From Blasia pusilla (taxonomy: Eukaryota > Marchantiophyta > Marchantiopsida > Blasiales): a stretch of 64,000 nucleotides of DNA. Shown in pieces: positions 59,101 to 64,000 of the stretch; within the stretch, counting starts at the first letter, position 1; each line of letters opens with the position of its first letter. The notes beneath the pieces are model-generated. The model was not told where the DNA came from. It saw only the letters and a program-made list of their open reading frames with translations, and made no database searches. The position numbers and the translations under genes were made by a program. The stretch is from NCBI GenBank assembly GCA_050084515.1, contig CM114271.1, positions 17,050,001 through 17,114,000 of the forward strand. Reading direction: 5' to 3'.

Positions 59101-60290
59101 TAACCTCTTTGAATGCCAGCAAATTAGATTCTTGGCGTTGGATCTGTGTCTCAGTTAAGTAGTGATATTTGAGCGTTTCCTCTGATATACCTCTGCCATC
59201 ATGTCCTGTTTCTCTGCAGGTCCATGCCATTCTCAGGGATCTGGTCCGGAAATCAGTCAGGGAGACTCAGGTAGGAGCTTACATGTTCTGTCAGTGTTTC
59301 TGGGGCATCCACATGGACTTGGAGTGTGGTTTATCCCTTGCATTGCATTACACTGATTGATTTGACAATACTCTGGATACAGGAATTGAAACGGTTCCCC
59401 ACTCTCCAAGCAGAGCTCGCAGCTGCTGCAACCCAAGCATTGGAGTCATATAAGGAAGATAGCAAGAAGACAGCACTGAAACTAGTGGAGATGGAGGCCA
59501 GTTATCTTACAGTAGATTTTTTCAGGAAGCTGCCCCAGGAAATGGAAAAAGGAGGGAATGCGGTTGCTAGCATGGACCGGTATACTGAGGGGCATCTCCG
59601 ACGCATTGGTAAGGTTCAGTGGCATTTACAGATCATGACTTTGTGAACACTCTCTCCAATTTCTCTTTTGTTTGTTGCCTCCCCTCACACCATAGGATCT
59701 GTGTTGACGGTTCTGGTGGACCTGTGTTCAGGCTCAAATGTATCTGCATATGTTGGCATGGTAATGGATCTACTCCGGAACTCAATTCCCAAAGCTGCTG
59801 TGCACTGTCAAGTCAGAGAGGCCAAACGTTCACTTCTGGACAGTTTCTACACACAAATTGGAAAGAAAGAGGTATGTCACTAGCGTCCCTTTCTACCAGG
59901 GTTTGTAACTTTGCCTACTGACTTGAACTGGATTGGGGCGCTAGCTGTTGTGTGGGTTGTAATGGAGTAGTGAGGTTTGAGGTTGCTTGACTTTAAGAGT
60001 TGCATCCTTAGTTAAGGGGGTTGATACTCATAAGGTAGAACTTTAAAGTGGTGAAGATACTTTAGAGTGGTGAAGATACCGAGAAGACTTTAGCCAAAGG
60101 TTTGGAATGTCTGTGGAATGTATACTAAAATCATACGCGGATGTATGTATCGTTTCAACAGGGAAAGCAGTTGTCAGTTATGCTAGATGAAGATCCAGCA
60201 ACAATGGAACGCCGAGTTGCCTGTGGGAAGAGGCTGGAATTGTACAAAAATGCCCGGGATGAGATTGACTCCGTTGCTTGGGCGAAGTAA
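53115..60290 (+). CDS. DRP1: Dynamin-related protein 1 (DRP1-class GTPase)
   Basis: Sixteen exons: 53115-53243, 53780-53843, 55654-55758, 56035-56136, 56410-56460, 56557-56618, 56924-57014, 57325-57389, 57728-57922, 58254-58373, 58524-58594, 58791-59016, 59220-59270, 59383-59608, 59732-59871, 60162-60290. All introns are GT-AG and phases agree, giving 608 aa (family about 610). The GTPase domain has the P-loop GGQSSGKS (41-48), T68, DLPG (141-144), TKLD (210-213) and NRSQ (241-244). The middle/stalk region follows, then the GED from about 520. There is no PH or Pro-rich domain, as in plant DRP1. DRP1 proteins assemble on the cell plate and plasma membrane and act with clathrin in cytokinesis and endocytosis. 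Exon 15 may use an upstream in-frame acceptor (59696). No frame breaks: an apparently active gene. Which DRP1 paralogue (A-E) cannot be told. Confidence 0.96.
53844..55653 (+). other. DRP1 intron 2 (large)
   Basis: The 1810-bp second intron, the longest in the gene, runs from CAG|GTGAGAC to TACTGCAG|GA. No transposon or gene is recognised within it. Confidence 0.85.
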
Positions 60291-61129
60291 ATGTAATATG
60301 TTCTGCATTCAGTACACAGAAAAGTATAGATTGTCAGATGACTGTAATGTGTATGTGCAGCTGTAAAATGAACACTAATTTTTGATAGATTCCTTGTGGT
60401 TTGAAGTCAGTTTGGTTCTCATTTTGGAAATTAGAATTAGGAATACGGAAAATAACCTCGAGATGTTTCCTAAAAGGGAGAACAAGGGATCTAGCGATTC
60501 TTTTTGCAGGACACCTAGGACTATTGTGCATACTGTGGCAGTAGGTCCTCTACGCCCTCACCGGTACTGTAAACACTCAGCTTTTCCAGCAAGAGTTCCT
60601 CTCGAGGACTGTAGAGATTATTAGTCAATATCCTCTTCCGGATGTTTTGGATGTACGTATATATATACTGATATCAATCATAATTTTGACCAAAGAAAGA
60701 ATTGCCAGTGGTATTTTGAAAGCCCTTTTTTTCCACTATCGGAGATGTCTCCTTTCTTTAACATTGCCGTGTCTGGTTCCCTTCCAACCTCTCCCCCATC
60801 TCCTTCCAAAACTAAAATTGCATGTCCCTTCATCATCTGGCTACTCCATCTCTTGCCTTGCTCCAGGGCGGTGTTACTGACGTGGGTCTTCAAGACACCA
60901 CACCTCCAAGTTGAGGTGTGGTGTCTAGTCTGTACACTCTAGAGTGGTTTCGCGCTTGGTGGACTTGATCTAAAAAACCGTTGATATGTCATGGGTGTAA
61001 AGCTCAGGCCCTGTGTACCAAGGCTCTAGTCTCCTTTTGTGTGTGCCTTGGAAGAATCCACATGAGGGCCAGAGGATATGTGTGCAGAAACTACGCTCCG
61101 GTGAGGGACTAGTTCTTATAAAAACGCTG
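60291..61129 (+). other. DRP1 3' flank; no other gene
   Basis: Begins with the probable 3' UTR of DRP1. Contains a 14-bp perfect hairpin (60893-60906 with 60913-60926, loop CAAGTT), which reads AGACACCACACCTC and its complement. Nothing else is recognised. Confidence 0.6.
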
Positions 61130-61760
61130 ACTTCCGTATTACGCACTCTGCCGGGGACGACTGCAAGTAATAGTCGCGGGCTTTTGCCCTCCGCTTGTGA
61201 CAGCTTGGGAAAAGAAACGTACTTTTCACTCGAGCCCTCCGCCCGTGCGAGCTCGGGAATTAAAAGGAGTGGCTTTTTACTCGAACCCTCCCCCGAGTCC
61301 CCCCTGTGGCAGTTTGGCGATTAAAAGAACTGGCTTTTTAACCGACAGTTCTGAAATAAAAGTCAGTGCCTTTCGGTGCACGCCCTCCGATGGCGACAAA
61401 AAAATACGCTCGATGGACGCACGCCATCCGGCGGCGACAAAAAGTGACTGTTGACGCACGCCTTCTGGACGGTGATAAGAAAACGGAGACTTTTCACGCA
61501 CGCCCTCGGCTCGTGACGGAAACGCACGCCCTGGTAACGGCCTGTCCCGGTAGTGGGACCAGGCCGTTAATAACGCGGCGGAGGCCATTCGACCTTCAGC
61601 GTGATATCCAGACGTCAGCTCTTACCCTCGTCCCGACTCCCGACAAACGCTTCGTCACCTCGTCAGCGTCACTGGAGCCGACGTCCGGGGCTAACCGTAG
61701 TTACGTGCTCACCCAACGGCCGGGCAGAACCGGAGTTACCTGCTCACCCTAAACGGTGAG
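61130..61760. repeat. Degenerate GC-rich tandem array
   Basis: About eight to ten imperfect units of roughly 40-60 bp, each with CGC(A/C)CGCCcTCCG or GCCCTCCGCCCGTG, then G(G)CGACaAAAA or a GGGAATTAAAAG..TGGCTTTTTAC segment. From 61,690 two ~46-bp units with GTTACsTGCTCACCC follow. Open frames across it have no domains. It looks like a decayed satellite or LTR-internal array. Confidence 0.6.
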
Positions 61761-62290
61761 CCCTACTATTACGTAAAGTGTATATTAAATTCCCATGGAA
61801 ACGCATTGTCTCCTTCTACAAAAGACGGGCAGGCGATGTGGATGGCTCGGGAGATTATGTGTTATGTATTGTGGAGAGATTAGGTGGACCTCTCCCGTGA
61901 TACTAAGGGATTTGTTATGTGAAATTGTTCCATATGTGCTAGTCCTTTTCTCGATGAAGAATGTGACCTAAATTGTACCTTTATCGACACTTGCCCATCT
62001 CTCTCTCTCTCCTTGCCTCAAAGAGACCATCATATGCTAATCGTGAGTGAAGAGCAATGTTTCGTCATTAGGATGATTTGATAGCATGGCTTCACGGGAA
62101 ACATTTCTTTCTACTTTTGTTTGTTTGTTTTTTCTCTACTCATTCTTCACAACGCCATCTTGTGGAATCTTCTTAATTTTCAACGTGTCAAGTTTTTGTA
62201 CGGGAATGAAGAGTTTTCGTGCAACACTTCGGTTAAGATCGGAGCTCTAGCCTGACATGCTTAGGAGTAAGATAACCCGCAATAGTGGGT
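61761..62290. other. No gene seen
   Basis: No recognised coding or RNA feature. Confidence 0.5.
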
Positions 62291-62420
62291 CTTCTATTTG
62301 TTTGTGGCGATTTGGAGCCTAATTGAGGAATTCATAATTTCAAGGAAGTTACATATTGATGAGAGTTGATTTTCTATTTATAGAAAATTTGATGAAAGTT
62401 TCCCTTGATCCACTATTGTA
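62290..62420 (+). repeat. LTR-like fragment resembling the gypsy 3' LTR end
   Basis: The segment with ATTTGGAGCC, ATTGAGGAA and GGAAGTT.CAT.TTGA spacing aligns over ~80 bases with 4000-4080 (the end of the putative gypsy LTR) at what I judge to be about three quarters identity. No LTR boundaries are seen. Confidence 0.35.
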
Positions 62421-63066
62421 GGTTTAGGTTCAAGGAGATGACTTGCCTGCGTAGGTTATCAAGGGGAGGACTTGGAGAGAGAGAGAGAGAGAGATTGGTA
62501 TTTGTGAGAACTATTCCTATTTCATTGGAGATATTTTGGTAGCTTCTCACAGTCTCACTTCCATGTTTGGATTTAATGGATGAATGAGTTAGTGCAGTGT
62601 TTTGAATGTTTGATTAGTGATAGCGAGGTATGTTGTATAATGATATGTATGTTTGTAACAAAGGGCTTCCAATAGAGATATCCGGAATTGATACTTCTAA
62701 CACAATATAAGTTGAAAGTATATTACACAATTTAAAAGGAAAATAATGGTTTCTAATACTCATAAATCTTAGATTTATTTGTGAGTTGTAGTAGTGGTTT
62801 TTATACACTTGTGTTTTACTCTATGATTCAATTTATATTGTGAGTAAAGTACTTGCAATTTTTCCTTTACTTGTAAATCTTGTGCAGATTTCTCACAATT
62901 TTGGAGCGTAATCTGTTTCTTCAAATTGAGGATGGATTTATTTCATTTATTTAAATCTTTGCATACAAAATTTACAAAGAAAAACAAGAAAAGATCTTTG
63001 TGTATGTATTTTTAGAGAGAGAATGAATAAATGAATAGATTTATTGTCCACGGGGATCCCACAGGG

Positions 63067-63108
<42 letters not shown>

Positions 63109-64000
63109 TTATTAGCCAATGTATATATATATTCTCACATTCATATCATGATTCAAAAAGGGCCTAATGTCCCTATATACTACCTTCATAGTAATCATTT
63201 TAATGCATTTGAATCTAAGAAATGATTATCACAACATATGGCGTATCATTTTGTCACTACTCCAAGATTCCTCTTGTATTATGATAAATAGTGAGAGAGT
63301 ATTTACTAAGCTCTCATTTACAAGAGGAATGTTTGAGATATTGAATGGTGAGTACCGTTCATTGCCTCACCTTCATGTATCTTCCCTCAAAATTTAAAAA
63401 CCAAAAAAATGACAAAACCTTTCAATGAAAAGTAAATATATTATGCTTTTAAAGTTGGATGACTTGAATACACTTATTTTATATTCTAATGTGGAATAGT
63501 TTACAAATTTAGGTTGGAAATAGATAAAATTTTGAGAGTGGAAACCTCATAATATTAGCAACATTTCAACGGCCTACAATGCAACCGCATATCAATGTCC
63601 CTAATATATAGAGCATGATGTTTACTTCTACCACATTTTCGAGTATTGTACAAAGTTGATGCACTATAATACTTAAGTAATGGGTTGAATTTAATATCTA
63701 ATCCTCTCGCAATACCTCACCTCGGCCTTTATTATTGTTCAATTAATGGCCTACCTCTCATTTAGACTCCTTATATCCTACCATCCACTTGTTTCCTTCG
63801 TTGCATTAGATTTATAATGTTCTTTGAGAAAAATGACGAGGTCTTTTTTTGAAATGTCCCTCCATAGGGATGATAAAGAAGAGATAAAGAAAAAGGGGAT
63901 GAGCTAAGGAATTGGAAATCCAAGCCTTGAAAATTGAAAATGAGGTTTTGCATTGTACAAGCGATGTGGCTCTTCAAAGGAAAAATATTTGTAAGCCACT
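62421..64000. other. AT-rich DNA with GA microsatellites
   Basis: Gene-free. (GA)n runs occur at 62475-62493 and 63072-63105, and no domain is found in any frame. Confidence 0.6.
63072..63105. repeat. (GA)n microsatellite
   Basis: About 17 uninterrupted GA units. Confidence 0.95.

Noticed and set aside
1-64000. CRISPR arrays, bacterial operons, ribosomal RNA
   Set aside because: No regularly spaced identical repeats with unique spacers, no Shine-Dalgarno-led gene runs, and no rRNA sequence; the introns and transposons show a plant nuclear genome.
1-64000. tRNA genes
   Set aside because: I looked for GGTTCGA..CC T-loop strings with matching acceptor arms; candidates near 12,983 and 20,613 lack a partner stem. 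A covariance search could still find one.

Overview
The window is nuclear DNA of a land plant. Two spliced chloroplast/plant-type host genes are unambiguous. One is PSB33/TEF5, a Rieske-like thylakoid protein, on the minus strand at 21.4-27.3 kb (3 exons). The other is a DRP1-class dynamin (phragmoplastin-type) on the plus strand at 53.1-60.3 kb (16 exons). Both reconstruct to full-length, in-frame proteins (290 and 608 aa) with GT-AG introns. The rest is transposon debris and non-coding DNA. Species cannot be fixed from sequence alone. The transposon types (a Ty3/gypsy pol ending in a PHD-like finger, and a non-LTR element with a C-terminal restriction-like nuclease) make me favour a seed-free plant (moss, lycophyte, fern or similar), with low confidence.

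Layout. 0.5-3.6 kb: decayed Ty3/gypsy pol (RT, RNase H, integrase, PHD-like finger), probably followed by part of its 3' LTR. About 4.1-6.5 and 7.9-11.2 kb: two related, 3'-truncated Ty1/copia elements on the minus strand, each with a ~305-bp 5' LTR, separated by a small repeat family. 11.2-21.3 kb: gene-free, with a composition island (12.5-14.8 kb), a GC-rich block near 16.5 kb, striking perfect hairpins (15.2 and 19.6 kb) and a small Helitron-like element. 21.4-27.3 kb: PSB33, whose introns hold several tandem duplications; two G-boxes lie upstream. 28-33.3 kb: GC-richer DNA with several tandem arrays and no recognised gene. 33.3-42 kb: AT-rich, with two more small Helitron-like elements of the same family. 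42.5-46.6 kb: a broken autonomous Helitron (Rep plus PIF1-type helicase). 46.65-47.7 kb: an intact three-exon gene model of unknown function directly downstream, and a related-looking broken exon at 48.3-48.8 kb. 49.8-52.4 kb: a 5'-truncated, mutated non-LTR retrotransposon flanked by matching short sequences. 53.1-60.3 kb: DRP1. 60.3-64 kb: a degenerate tandem array, an LTR-like fragment and AT-rich DNA with GA repeats.

The two host genes are unrelated in function: PSB33 supports photosystem II/LHCII organisation in thylakoids, and DRP1 acts in cell-plate and endocytic membrane remodelling. No operon-like or cluster logic joins them. The best leads are the PHD-tailed gypsy, the nuclease-bearing non-LTR element with its hairpin and matched ends, the Helitron family, the unknown three-exon gene, a possible alternative splice acceptor in DRP1, and a recurrent class of near-perfect short-loop hairpins.
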